Shown here in pieces: positions 1 to 11,119 of a stretch of 64,000 bases of DNA. How positions within the stretch are numbered: position 1 is the stretch's first letter; each line of letters starts with the position of its first letter. Position numbers and translations under genes: made by a program. Source of the DNA: Panagrolaimus kolymaensis. Its lineage: Eukaryota; Nematoda; Chromadorea; Rhabditida; Panagrolaimidae. The notes under the pieces were generated by a model that saw only the letters and a list, made by a program, of their open reading frames with translations, made no database searches and was not told the origin of the DNA. The stretch covers positions 186,001-250,000 of the forward strand of contig JAJQJQ010000080.1 of the NCBI GenBank assembly GCA_028622995.1, written 5' to 3'.

Positions 1-2868
1 TCTTATTATTTTCTTTGCGTCTATTGTGTTTAAAAAAGGATGAAAATTAGTAAAAAAAATGTTATGTTTTGGTTGAGTTTTTTATTTTTATTTGGTTTAG
101 TTTTTAATAAAAAGGGAAAAAATTTTATGTCTTGTCTGTGTTTTAGTGGGGATCAAAAAAATGTAGCTCAATGGTAAATTTAATTATGGGTGATGTAGTG
201 GATATTTTCTGAAAATAAACAAAAAATATTAGGATTTTTTATGGTAAATTACTTTTTTTGTTAAGCTCTGTAGTCTATTTCTTCTAAAAAATTTTTACTT
301 AATTATAGACCCATAACTTTGTTTATAGAAAAACAACAAATCGAAATTTTGTGTGTAGTTTGCAACCAAATTCACCATTTTTGTTTAATAAAGTCCATAC
401 AATTTTCAAAGAAAAACAAACAACGAAAGCGATGATAAAAAAGTTCTTTAGAGTATGATCATTCATGGTTAAAACAATTTATGAAAATAAGAAACAAAGG
501 AATTTTTGTGAAACCAGCAAAAAAATCATCATTTTAAAATTTTTGTTTAAAAAAATGTTTTAAAGGTGGAACCAATTTTAATGGGGCTCGTGTTAAAGAA
601 AATCTAAGAACTTAACAAACAAAATCTTTGACATAATAAAGCAAATAGATTTTACAGTAACCCAAAGACTTAATTATTTTTCTTTGTTAAATCCAAAAAG
701 CGATTGCGTCTTTTATTTCTTTCTCCTTTTCAAACAGACTTCGCGGCTTTTGTTTTGCAGAAAAAAAGAGATCGCGACCAAAAAGTTCAATTTTCTTTTT
801 CTTTTTTTTATGACTTCCCTTTGCAAACATACGTACCTCAAAACAAATACTTTACCTCGCTCACCTCACTTGAGTGAACTTTTACGTGGAAAAAACGAAG
901 AAATCGCTCTATTTTTTGCAATTGTTCAACTTTTTTTAAATTTACTTTTTCTAAAACACAAACTACTTTACTTCGAAGAAAAAAAAAATGAAGAAAATCT
1001 ACGTAAAATTTATTTATTTTGCAAAAAAGGAAGAAAAAAATTTGAAATCTGCGCAGATTTTCATTTTTTGAATTGTTTATTACAACAAAATTCTTTTTAT
1101 TTTCTGTAAAAAATGCATTATGTCAATATCGAAAAAAAGACAGTTCGAAAGATGCGAGTCAGTTAATGACGATAAATTTTTTTTTTGCAGCACAACGAAG
1201 AAAAAAAGTTAATGTTTTTGTAGTGTAAAAATTGTTTTGTGGAGGGGAGAGCCCACTTTGGCTACAATGGAATGGACTTGATCAAAGTATTATTATGAAA
1301 TAATAAAAGAAATACGGAAAAATATACAATAAATTTTTTATGGAAGCTACCAGCATTCTGTCTTCATCAAAACAAATACTTCGCTCTGAGACTCCATGGC
1401 TCCAATTTTACTGTAGTCCCTTAGAAAGAAAAATTACAAAACAAAAAAAAAATTAAAAATCCAATTATTTTAATTCACTTCTTTTTTCTATTCAAAAAAC
1501 TACATCGAAGCCAACTAAAATTAAAATAAATGAATCTCGTCATTTTTGAAACTTTAATGTAGCAAACGAACTTTGTGACTTTGGTTATCGACCACCTGAC
1601 TACTTTGCATTCATACATTAATATTAATTAATGGCTACATATTGAGCACAGCACAACTTTTTTTTTATTTCAGTAGCCTACGGCAAAAAAAAAAAAATAA
1701 AGAAACTTCAAAGTATGAATGAACAAAGTACGCTAAAAAGTAATAAAAAAAACTTTTTAATGCGTGTGTAGCCATTTTTATTTTTTGTATCCAAAAATAT
1801 ATTTCTTTTTACTTTATTAATTTATTTGCATCTCATCATTTTTAAACCTTTTTAGAGACAAATTTCAAAGTTTGAGCAAAAATACCACAAATAAAAAATA
1901 TAATTAATAATGTTTTTGTAGTCAGTCAATTTTTTGCGCTCTCAAAAAACGGCTATACTTTTAAATTTAATGTTTAATTTAATTTACTGCGTAATAACTT
2001 TTATTTTTTGAGGTTTGTAGTAGCAATTTTTGAGAAACTCCAAGGTTTAGTTATAAAAAGTTGGAGTTGAAAAATTTAAATGTCAAAGTCTCTTTTTTTA
2101 CACAATAAAAAGTTTAAAAAAAGATAAAATAAGTTTCTACGCTACAAATAACACAAATCCCAAGATAATAAATAACTGATCAATGTTTCTTACAAAAAAT
2201 TCATAGAAAAAGAATATAATTGAGAAATTAAAAGAGAAAATTTAAATTTTAATTTAAAAAATGAATAAAGGATAATAAAAAAAATTAAGCAAAATGGTTT
2301 TTTTGTAGTTTCTTAAATTATGCTTCACTCCAAATAAGGCGACGACATTTTGATTTTAGTTCCGCATTTGCAATTTTGCTCAAAATATGAATCATTTTTT
2401 TTAGTCATTAGATAGAAATGAATATTGTAGTTTTGTCTTTTTTCTTAAACAATACATCGAGAAAAAAATAGGCAAAATCCCTCCAATCACAAACATTCAT
2501 AATTTCTTTTTCATTATTCAAAATTTAATTAACGAAACAAATAAATAATTGAGTTTTTCGATAATTTCAAAACTATTTTGTATCAAACTTTTATTTATTT
2601 TTGTTGTTAGAGTTTTAAAAGTAAACTTTCAAAATGGTCGGTCAGCTTTTAAAAAATTAAGATGGAAACGCAAAATATTGTAAATTAGAAATCCTAGGTT
2701 TTATGTTTCTTTTATTTTTTTACTTAATTTTTCATATCATAAGCCAATCATTAAAATTTTTTGTATTCATTTTTGTTACTAAAAAAAGCTTTTCATGCTA
2801 AATGAAATCAAATTTTTTGTTGTCGCTTCAAAAAAAGCAAGGCTCAAATATTTTTTTATCATCATCAT
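1..2868. other. AT-rich non-coding stretch
   Basis: No supportable gene is seen. The open frames here are low-complexity Phe/Leu/Lys/Asn runs that follow from homopolymers, and no conserved domain or exon with a good splice context stands out. The stretch may be the 3' flank of a gene outside the window or intron. Confidence 0.5.
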
Positions 2869-3080
2869 CAGGGATGGACGGAATTCCACTTCCGCTTCCG
2901 TCTTCCGCGGAATTCCGCCTTTTTTTTACTTCCGTGTTCCTTCCGCGTTAAACGGAAGTGGCTATCTGGTTATAAAAATTCCGCTTCCTTCCGTTTACTT
3001 CCGGAATTCCGCCTTTTTTCGGGTTTTAATTCCTTCCGTACTTCCTTCCGTTTAAAAATTTTTAATTCCGTCCATCCCTG
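2869..3080. mobile_element. hAT-like MITE (212 bp)
   Basis: Terminal inverted repeats start CAGGGATGGACGGAATT and end with the reverse complement. The CAGGG start is typical of hAT elements. Each side is flanked by the 8-bp direct repeat ATCATCAT, which fits hAT duplications, although it is itself part of a simple ATC repeat. The interior is built from repeated TTCCG/CGGAA words and has no coding capacity. Confidence 0.75.
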
Positions 3081-3088
3081 ATCATCAT

Positions 3089-4950
3089 CATTTGTGGTGA
3101 CTGGCTGACTTTTATTTTACATGCAAAAAAGAAAGAAAAAAAACCAAGAAAGAATGTAATTTATTCTGGTTTCTTATCCTCTGATATTTATTTATTTTTA
3201 TTTTTGGATCGTTTTGATGGCAAAAAATAATAACATCAACATCAAAACCAAAAAAAAGGAAGAAGGCAATTTTTTTATATTAGTGTTATTTTTTGGTTTA
3301 AAAAAGGAAAGAAAAAATGACGCAAATTAAATATAAAATAAAGAAATGCATATCTAAATTAAATTTTATCCAGACTCAGAGCAGTCTAAAACCAAGAGTT
3401 TAAAAATTCAAGAAACCAAATTATTTATTTTTGTTCTTTCTTTTTCGAAGTTTTTTTTGCAAAAAAAATGTCTGCAACTTTTTATTCTTTTTTTCTTCCT
3501 TCTTTTTCGACGTTTTTGCACTTTAAAAAATATGTTTGCCATTTTTGTCGAAGCGGACGATGGCTAACTAAAAAAAGATTTTTTAAAATGTTTAGTGCTT
3601 GGTTTTCTTCCTTTTTTATTGAATAAAAAATAAAATAAAAAAACTTGAAAGTCTTTAAAAAAAGAATGCCTTTGCAAAATAAATTTTATTTGGCCTTCAA
3701 AGAAACATTTTTGTTTTGTTTCGATATTTTAGGAAACATTTTCTTTTCTTTTTTGCTGCAGCAGAAAAAAAATAAACTTCCGTGTTTCCTCTCTCTTTTT
3801 TTATTCCTGAAAAAAGAAAAACTTTTTTTAGAAACGATTGTCGTTGGCTCTGGAACAATTGCGTCTATGCGTTTGTGCAGCACAAAAAAAAGTATTGAGT
3901 CTATTTTAGTGTGGCACTTTTTTTTGCAGAAAAAAAAAACAAAAAAAACTTCCTTCCTTTTAACTCTTTTTTTTATTCTGCAAATAATAAAATAAAATAT
4001 GGGAGGGCGGCAACTGTAACAAAGTCCATTTTTAGCAACAACAAGAAAAAAATTAAACAGCCCACCTCCAATGACTAAACATAGCTGAAGGTTAAAAAAG
4101 AAAAAAGAATCCGGAAGTGTCAAAAACATCACCGCCGTTATAGTCGCAAATTTTTTTTTGTATTTACTTGCTGTAGCTAGAAACAACAAAAACAAAACCA
4201 TCATCAAAGTTAAAGTTAGCAATTTTTTTCATTCCTTTTTCCGTGTCCGCATCATCTTTGTTTTTGATGCAAAAATAATAAACTTTTTTTTATAGCCGAC
4301 TCTAAAAATAAAAAAAGCAAAAAACGTGCAATTTTAAAAGACAATTTTCTGCAGAAAAAAAAAATGAATTAGTTTTTCATATCGCCTGCTTTTTTTTTGT
4401 TGCTTGTCTGACATACTAATAAATTGTCTATGTTACTACCACTGTCGTCACCGGCGTCTACTGGAAAAAAAATTATGCCCGTTAGCAAAGAGACGGGATA
4501 GTTAGTGACTGGCTCCTAATTTTTGATAGTTCTTTGATTTCTTCTCTTTATTTTTTAATGCATCGCTTTTTTTGCTGCTGCAAAAACGATAAAGACGGAA
4601 GACATTTTTTTTCTTCATCAGCAGAAAGAAGAAAGACTACATCCAATAAAAATAAGACGAAGCTGCTGGTGTTTAATCATTTGGGAAAAAGAAAAATGCT
4701 AAAAAGCCAAAAGTTAGGGAAGTGCAAAAAATAAAATATAAAATAACGCATTCTTTGAGATTTAAAGTTAGATACAAATAAAAATATCAAATTTGTTTTA
4801 CAAAAAAATGTAAAAACAACATTTGTTTTGCATGTGAATGAAATGTGAAAAGCATAAAAAAGTTGAAGAATTTAAAAAATGAGAGGGAACGGTTTTAAAA
4901 AATAAATCATAATTAATGATTTTCTATTATACATTTTTTTGTTGCTAAAA
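3089..4950. other. AT-rich non-coding stretch
   Basis: Low-complexity DNA with long A and T runs. Open frames on both strands at about 3645-4222 and 4534-4734 overlap each other and encode compositionally biased sequence without a recognisable domain, so I do not call genes. It may hold the 3' UTR of the kinase at 4974. Confidence 0.45.
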
Positions 4951-4973
4951 GGTATTTATTAATCAAAAATTAA

Positions 4974-6130
4974 TTAAAAGCCATTATATTTTATATCGGC
5001 TGTTATAAGCGGCAAATAACCATATTCAAGAACTTGTTCGATCATGTTGTGAATTTCTTTAAAAGTGGCCCGAGCACTTGGATCTTTTTCCCAACAATTT
5101 AACATTATCTCATAAATACAATCAAGGGCATTCTCTGGTTTCTCCAATCGTTTTCCATTGTGTAAAAATTCAATAAGTTCTGTATTTGACATTGATGAAT
5201 ATGGAATAGCACCAAATGAAAATGCTTCGTAGCATAGCACTCCAAATGCCCAAACATCTGATTTTTCTGAGAATATTCCCTGAGTCAAAACTTCAATTGA
5301 AAGCCATTTTATTGGGAATTTTTTTTTATTCTCTGGATCTTGATATATACCGGTTTCTTTCATTTCACAGCAAAGTCCAAAATCAGCTAATTTTGCAATA
5401 TTTTTCTCCGTTAGTAAAACATTTCGACAGGCAACATCCCGATGAACACTTTTATTATTTGCAATATAATTTAAAGCACTGCTAATTTGCCATAAAATTT
5501 GAATAATATTTTTATCAACTTCACTCGAGTTGATCGAAGATTTGACAAAATCCAACAAATTGCTTTCGGCTAATTCCATCACAATTACTGGACTATCGCT
5601 AGTAAAAGTCCAACCTTTTAATTCAATGATATTTGGATGACCCATTAATAACGTTAGCGACTTTAATTCAATCATAAATTCATTCACGTCGTTCGGATTT
5701 GTAGATATTTTTGCAGCAACTTTCGTCATACTGTGAAGACGAAAAATTTCCTTGGTTTTCATAATTGCTGAAAATTAAGCTTATAAATGAGATAACAGAA
5801 CACATGAATAACCCCTTCTGAAGGTTATTTATTTCCTATAGTTGATTTTGGGACACTAATATCTTACCTTCAAAAACTGTGGCGTTTGAACCTTTTCCTA
5901 GTACAGTACCCATATTAATGATGAGATCTTTATCATTTATAAGCATTTTCCAGTATCTTTCATTACGCTCAGTTTTTGTTAAAGAAGTTATAGAATCAGC
6001 ATTTTGCCTAATAGAAGATAGTCGTTTCTTGCTTGTTAATTTGATATAAAAATAACGAGAGCCAATAACAAAGCAAATTATAAACATGAGTAATAAAATA
6101 CCGCCAATGATCAACCGACATTTTTTTAGA
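4974..6130 (-). CDS. membrane-anchored tyrosine kinase, 5' end not found
   Basis: Two exons can be joined: 6130-5868 and 5767-4974, about 351 codons. The first encodes a hydrophobic membrane segment (LIIGGILLLMFIICFVIG), a basic juxtamembrane stretch and the glycine loop GKGSNATVFEG. The second carries the ATP-binding lysine (VAAK), the catalytic loop HRDVACRN, DFG, the activation-segment end FPIKWLSIE and SDVWAFGV, all typical of tyrosine kinases. Donor GTAAGAT and acceptor GCTGAAAATT context keep frame. The acceptor at about 6131 (ATTTTAG) implies an upstream exon that I cannot identify; an in-frame ATG at 6087 would give a short signal-anchor form. The family resemblance is to small nematode receptor-like kinases with little ectodomain, such as the KIN-15/16 group (inference). 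A TIR element lies directly upstream, so the gene may be 5'-truncated. Confidence 0.8.
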
Positions 6131-6141
6131 CTAAAATGAAT

Positions 6142-6674
6142 GGCACTTCTATAGTTTTGCTCCCCCGATTTTTACTTTTTATTTTTTCATTCTTTTTTGT
6201 TCATTTTTTTCATAAAATTATTCTATTATTTTTTTAGATTTATTATCGATAAATTATCACTAAAAAACTTAGGCATTATTATTATATTTTAGGATCTTTT
6301 TGGTTAGATCCTTTTGATTCTATGTATGGGTTATGGATCTTTAAGATTTTTTCTAGGTTCTGGATCTTTATATAAAGGATCTTGATCTTTAAGATTCTTT
6401 TTAGGATCTTTATTATTCTTTTTGAGTTATGGATCTTTAAGATTGGGTTCTGGAATCATTATTGGATCAAGATCCTTTACGGTTGTAAATCAATTCAAAG
6501 TTCACACTTTTATATGAATAATTTTTGTTGGATTAAAAAGGAAGCATCGGTAGTCGAGTGGTCAGGGAGCTCGTCCGATCTGGCAGTTTATCAGAAAAGT
6601 TCAATTACATTAAGAAAAAAAAAGAATGAAAAAACTAAAAATAAAAAGCGGGGGAGCAAAACTATAGAAGTTCC
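6142..6674. mobile_element. 533-bp TIR element with tRNA-like promoter box
   Basis: Imperfect inverted repeats (GGCACTTCTATAG on the left; GGAACTTCTATAG as the right end read inward) extend about 55 bp and are flanked by a perfect 8-bp duplication, AAATGAAT. The interior has GGATCTTT-rich repeats and, near 6548-6570, TAGTCGAGTGGTCAGG, which fits a Pol III A box of a tRNA-Ser-like sequence. A weak B-box-like GTTCAATTAC follows at about 6599. No transposase is present. The duplicated target overlaps the splice acceptor of the kinase exon ending at 6130. Confidence 0.7.
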
Positions 6675-6918
6675 AAATGAATCCATATTTACTTATAAAC
6701 TATCATCGTTTTGATTTTTTATTTATAGCATTAAAGGAGCTGCCATAAAAAAATAGTAAAATTTTAGTGAAAAAATTTTAAGTAAAACAACAGTAAGAAC
6801 AAAAAAAGTTATTTTTAAGTCTCTTTATTTTGAAAAACTATCATGCAAAAATTTTTTTATGAGAACAGATTTTAGGAATGAAAATATTATGAAATTGCAT
6901 TTTGCTAGTAAAATAAAA

Positions 6919-7994
6919 TTAGAGAAGTGATGATTTCCTGTCACTAGCGAGTTTATTGTCTTTATTTTTCATTTGTTTATACTCATTTCGAAGAGCTTTC
7001 AATTTTGCTAATGCATCTTTTTGAATTCCAAAAAATGAAATTGACGGTGGAATTAGTTTCAATTCTTTACATTCATCAATGATAGTTTGAATTAAAACAT
7101 GGAGTTGCTCTTTATAAACCGTTGAAAGGGGAGTATTAAAACTAAGGAAGAGATTAGTCTTTTGATATTTTCTGTGCTTCTGAAATTTAATTGTTTTTAA
7201 CAACTTTAACTTCATCAAATTTGGCTAAAAATGAGAAGTGGCTTCAAAAAAAAATTTTTACCTTAACGACATCATAAATTTTTTGTACATTAAACCCATT
7301 TGGAATATCATAAAAATTCCAATTTACATACACGCTTCTACGCAAAGGAGTTATATCCAAATAATGTTTAAATCGATCATCGTCATTGTTAAATTTGCTA
7401 AAAATAAAAAGAAAAATGTATTAATGGAATATATACATATAAACTTTAATAAAAATTTACTCACTATGTAAGTTGACAAACGTTAGGCAAAATATCCATT
7501 ATTTCTTCTATCGAAATTAAAGTTTCATCAGTATTTTTAACTTTGACATTGCTAAGATTTATTTCTTTAATAAAAGGTAAATTTAAAAAATATATAAAAT
7601 TATCAAGCAAGACATCTTTGAAAAATGTAATAAATCCATTAAATTGATAAATTTTTGTTGAAAATTTTGATATAAACTCTTGATGAAGATTTGTACGAAC
7701 ACACAATTTTTGAGTAATCCAAATTTTAAAATCACTTTTATCAAAATTAATCTTTTTTTGACGATTGATATTGATATGATCTAAATCAAATGTCCATCTG
7801 TCATCATAAACATTTATTAATCGAATAGGAATGATTCGAAATTTGAAGAAATAAAATTTACAAGTTTTTAATAATTTCATAAAAATTTTTGAGGATGTCG
7901 GTTTTTTATTATTGATTTTGAGCATCATCGCATATGGAAATGGAAAATATTGAGATCGAGGAGAAGCAAATGTATATTCGTTGGAAGTAACCAT
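6919..7994 (-). CDS. F-box-like paralogue 1
   Basis: Three exons: 7994-7465, 7397-7262 and 7179-6919 (about 308 residues). I start at ATG 7994 because all paralogues begin just before the conserved TFASPR/SFASPR motif. Residues about 10-55 (FPFPYAMMLKI, then KLLKTCKFYF) resemble an F-box helix pattern. A middle region (KIWITQKL, IYQ, LISIEEIMDILP) matches the other members. The exon-2 product ends with the conserved IPNGFNVQKIYDVVK. Splicing keeps frame: TA is carried across intron 1, and intron 2 is about 82 nt with acceptor AAATTTCAG. The likely role is substrate recognition or another protein-interaction function, but this rests only on F-box similarity. The C terminus is short and lacks the membrane segments seen in paralogues 2 and 4. 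Confidence 0.7.
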
Positions 7995-8377
7995 TTTTTG
8001 ATTTCGAAAGAACAACAAAAAAATAAGATAGTTCCAAAGCAACGAAGACGACGACAACTATGAATAAATCTTTTTTGTTTTGGTTGAAAAAAAAACTAAA
8101 GCAAACTTGTGCCTTTTAAAGTCTTAGCGCGATAAACCGTTTCACAGTTTTTCTAGAAAAATCAATCTACGGTCTTTAAATTGATGTTGATATCTTTGAT
8201 TTTCATTAATGGCGTACCTAGAAGGAATATGGGAAAAGATAAGTATAATTCAAAAAAGTTTAGAAAGTGCTTTCATAAATCTTCGAAATACCATGTTTTT
8301 TTTGTTGCTGTAAACTCATTCATGCGTGGATAAAAATGCGATATATCATTTTCTGAACAAAGCCCTCCGTTTAAAAT

Positions 8378-9750
8378 TTATTTAAATAAAAAAGATGGAG
8401 GTAGTAAATTAAATAAAACATATAACAAAAAAATTAAGGTTGCTATCATAAAAATTGGGTTTTCATCCAAGAAATGAAAAAGTTTTGCAATAAAATAAAA
8501 AAGCATAATTAAAAATAAATCGGAAGCTTCTCGAATTGTTCGAATATTTTTTAAATCTCGGCTAAGTTTATTGATGGCATCCATAATTTTTAGAGACTGT
8601 AGGTGTTTCACTTTCTTATCAAAAGAGGAATTAAAATATTTACTAGATTTCTTTAAAAATTTGTCGAATATCCATTTAAGTTTTACTTTATCATTTTCTA
8701 ATGGAGTTCGCTGTTTTCTTTTATATCGTTCACGAAGATATTTGAGTAGATCAATGCTATCTTGAGATTGGCCATTAAAAGAAAAATTTGGTGGATTGAT
8801 TGGTTTGATTTCACATTCTTTTATGACATCCAAAATAAAAGTTTCTAATTGACTTTTATATTCCTTGGAAAGTTCTTTTGCGAATTTGAATGAAAGATTT
8901 ATGTTTTGATTTTTCTAAAAGACATTTTTAAAAACTTTTTACGAAATAATCCAAGTTGATTGCAAATTGAAGTAGTTTTAAAATTTTTAATAAAATTATT
9001 ACCTTCAAATCATTGTAAATTTTATTAACATTGTAGTTATCTGGAATGTTGCTAATCGAATAATATGCAGGCTTAATATTACTAAATCCAGGGTGTTTTA
9101 GTTCTATGGCATTAATTTCATGAATTTTTATTTTCATAGTGCTAGAGACTTTAGATTCAAATCTACTAAAAAAATGCGCTAAAAAACATTTTTAGGAATC
9201 GTAAAACAAAAACTTACTATGTAAATTCCAAAATATTTAATGGTAAAATAGAGTAAATTTCATGCAAGGAAACTAAAGTATCATTGTCAAAACTATTATG
9301 CGTGAGAAATATATAATTGAGCCATAATTCCTTGAGATTCGGGGATCCCAAAAAATATTTTAAATTTTTGAATAAAATATATTGGATTGAAATATGAATA
9401 ATTGAAGCATCACAACGATATATTTTTGGCATCAATGTTGAAATAAGAAATTTACAATCATTTGGACCAACTTCCAATTCTTGTGTTATCCAAAGTTTAT
9501 AAAAACTGTTAAGATTCACAGTTTCTGGAAGAATTTCTTGAACTTGTATATCAATTAAAATAATTAATGACGAAACAGGAATTACAGGATTTTTAGTGAA
9601 AAACCATTTACATGTTTTTAATAATTTTTCAAAAACTTTTATTGAAATTTGGTTTTTAGCCATTTTTAGCATCATATCATATGGAAATGAGAATCTTTGG
9701 AGTCTAGGAGAAGCAAAAGAATAAGTTTGTTGAAAAGGCGGAATAACCAT
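8378..9750 (-). CDS. F-box-like paralogue 2 with C-terminal membrane segments
   Basis: Three exons: 9750-9218, 9165-9003 and 8914-8378, about 410 residues, all junctions in frame. The start is ATG 9750, just upstream of YSFASPRLQRF. An N-terminal F-box-like helix region (FPYDMMLKMAKN, KLLKTCKWFF) is followed by KLWITQ, the IYRCDASII motif and LVSLHEIYSILP. Exon 2 supplies YYSISNIPDNYNVNKIYNDLK. Exon 3 holds INLSFKF, IKECEIKPINPP, a basic stretch and two hydrophobic segments near the C terminus (LFLIMLFYFIAKLFHFL and MIATLIFLLYVLFNLL). It is therefore predicted to be tail-anchored or membrane-embedded. It is divergently paired with the plus-strand gene at 10151 across a 400-bp promoter. The molecular function is unknown. 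Confidence 0.75.
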
Positions 9751-10150
9751 TTTTGAAATTTTAAGATTAAATTTTTATTAATCCAGTTTCTTTGTTGCTT
9801 CAGCTAAAAAAGCGGCTCCAATTAATTTTTTTTAAAACGACCTGACAGCAAAAGTTGCGATCAATACTATTTTAAAAAATGGCCAAAGAAAAGGCGCCAA
9901 AACTACACAAAAAAATCGTTGGCTTTGGCACTCCAAAAACATTGACCTCTCTTCTTTTTTGTTATGAGGACGGACGTATTAAACCACACACCTATGCTCT
10001 GTGGTTATTGATTTGACAAAAAACTTTTTCTTCTGACGAAAAAAAAAGCTTAGTTTCTTAATTAATTTCTGCTTCCTACATATGTTATCTTGCCTAATTT
10101 TTTAATTTTTTTTAGAACTCAATATTTTTTTGTTCAAAATAAAGGCAACC
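9751..10150. promoter_or_regulatory. shared divergent promoter, copy 1
   Basis: This intergenic gap separates the starts of paralogue 2 (minus) and paralogue 3 (plus). It shares ordered blocks with 14313-14702, which separates the next divergent pair: AAAGGCGCCAAAA (about 9890-9903), CTCCAAAAACATTGACC (about 9941-9957), TTATGAGGACG (9962-9972) and GGTTATTGATTTGAC (10003-10017). The GGCGCC block contains TTTGGCGC, which resembles an E2F site (inference). The rest of the spacer is much less conserved, so these blocks are good candidates for promoter elements. Confidence 0.55.
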
Positions 10151-10877
10151 ATGAGCAAATGTGAATTCTTTACCACTTCTTTCGGAGAATCTTTAAGTTA
10201 TTCACCAAAAAATGCTATAAATCAAAACTTTGCAATTCCAAATAATATTGTATATTATATTTCGAAAAATGAATTATCGCCAAACGTTTCCCAAAAATTG
10301 TTTGAATGCTGCAAATATTTTTTAGCAAAACACAATTTCATCGTTGTGGAAAATGTATTAAACTATCGAACACCCCCTCCGTATTATCGTCATCATAAAA
10401 TTTTTAATATCGATAAAGTTGATACTAAATTATGGGTTATTGGATACTTAAATTTTACTTTTCACGGCATTCAATTACCTTACATTTTCCCAAAAATAGG
10501 ATATGTAAATATCAAATCCTTAAATTTTGAAAGTCAAAATATTTCTTACAATGAATATTTATTTTTAAGTTTAGCTGGAAATATTCGAAATTTTTGGTTT
10601 TTAGTGGGATCAATAAAATATTCTGATGGAACTACTTTCGTTCAACTTGCTGAAATCCTTGAAAAGCTTCCATTATTACAAAGCTGGATTTTGTAGGTTT
10701 TTGAGATTTCTAAAGTGATTTTTAATATTTTTTAGTACTTGTGGCGTCCACGACTCTTTAATTTTTACATTGGAAACAGCTGAAAAAATGGCCAAATCTT
10801 TAGTTTTTCCAAAACTTGTAAGATTTGATGGTGGCTTAAAAACAATGCCTATCTGTTTTATAGAATCTTCACATTAG
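10151..10877 (+). CDS. F-box-like paralogue 3 (plus strand, early stop)
   Basis: Exons 10151-10692 and 10736-10877 give about 227 residues. It starts at ATG 10151 (MSKCEFFTTSFGE). The F-box-like region reads IPNNIVYYISKN then KLFECCKYFLAKHNFIVV. The later motifs KLWVIGYLNF and IKYSDGTTFVQLAEILEKLP match the paralogue at 14703 almost word for word. The donor is TTGTAGGTT and the acceptor ATTTTTTAG. In the last coding exon a TAG at 10875 replaces the TTG found in the sister gene, so the protein ends earlier. The sister's third exon persists here only as unused, similar sequence near 10950. It belongs to a second architecture of the family, shorter than the minus-strand members. The function is unknown. 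Confidence 0.7.
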
Positions 10878-11119
10878 GAAAATTTTAAAACGGTAAAGCT
10901 ACAAAAAATTTTTTATGCATAAATAAATGATTATTTTTTAGAAACATCCTTCTACAAGATTTACATTTCGTGAAAATTATTAAAAAAATAATTACAAAAA
11001 TACTTCCATGAAAAATATTTATTTTTTAAATATATTAATTTTTTTTGTATTAATTTTTAAGATTATTATTCAGGAAAAAAGCCTTTGAGTTCCATTAAAT
11101 AAAAAAAGGACCGCTTTAT

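Noticed and set aside
684..1109. 141-codon open frame, plus strand
   Set aside because: Phe/Leu/Lys/Asn low-complexity reading of homopolymer-rich DNA, no domain and no splice or start context.
3645..4222. overlapping open frames on both strands
   Set aside because: They mirror each other over A/T runs and neither shows conserved residues.
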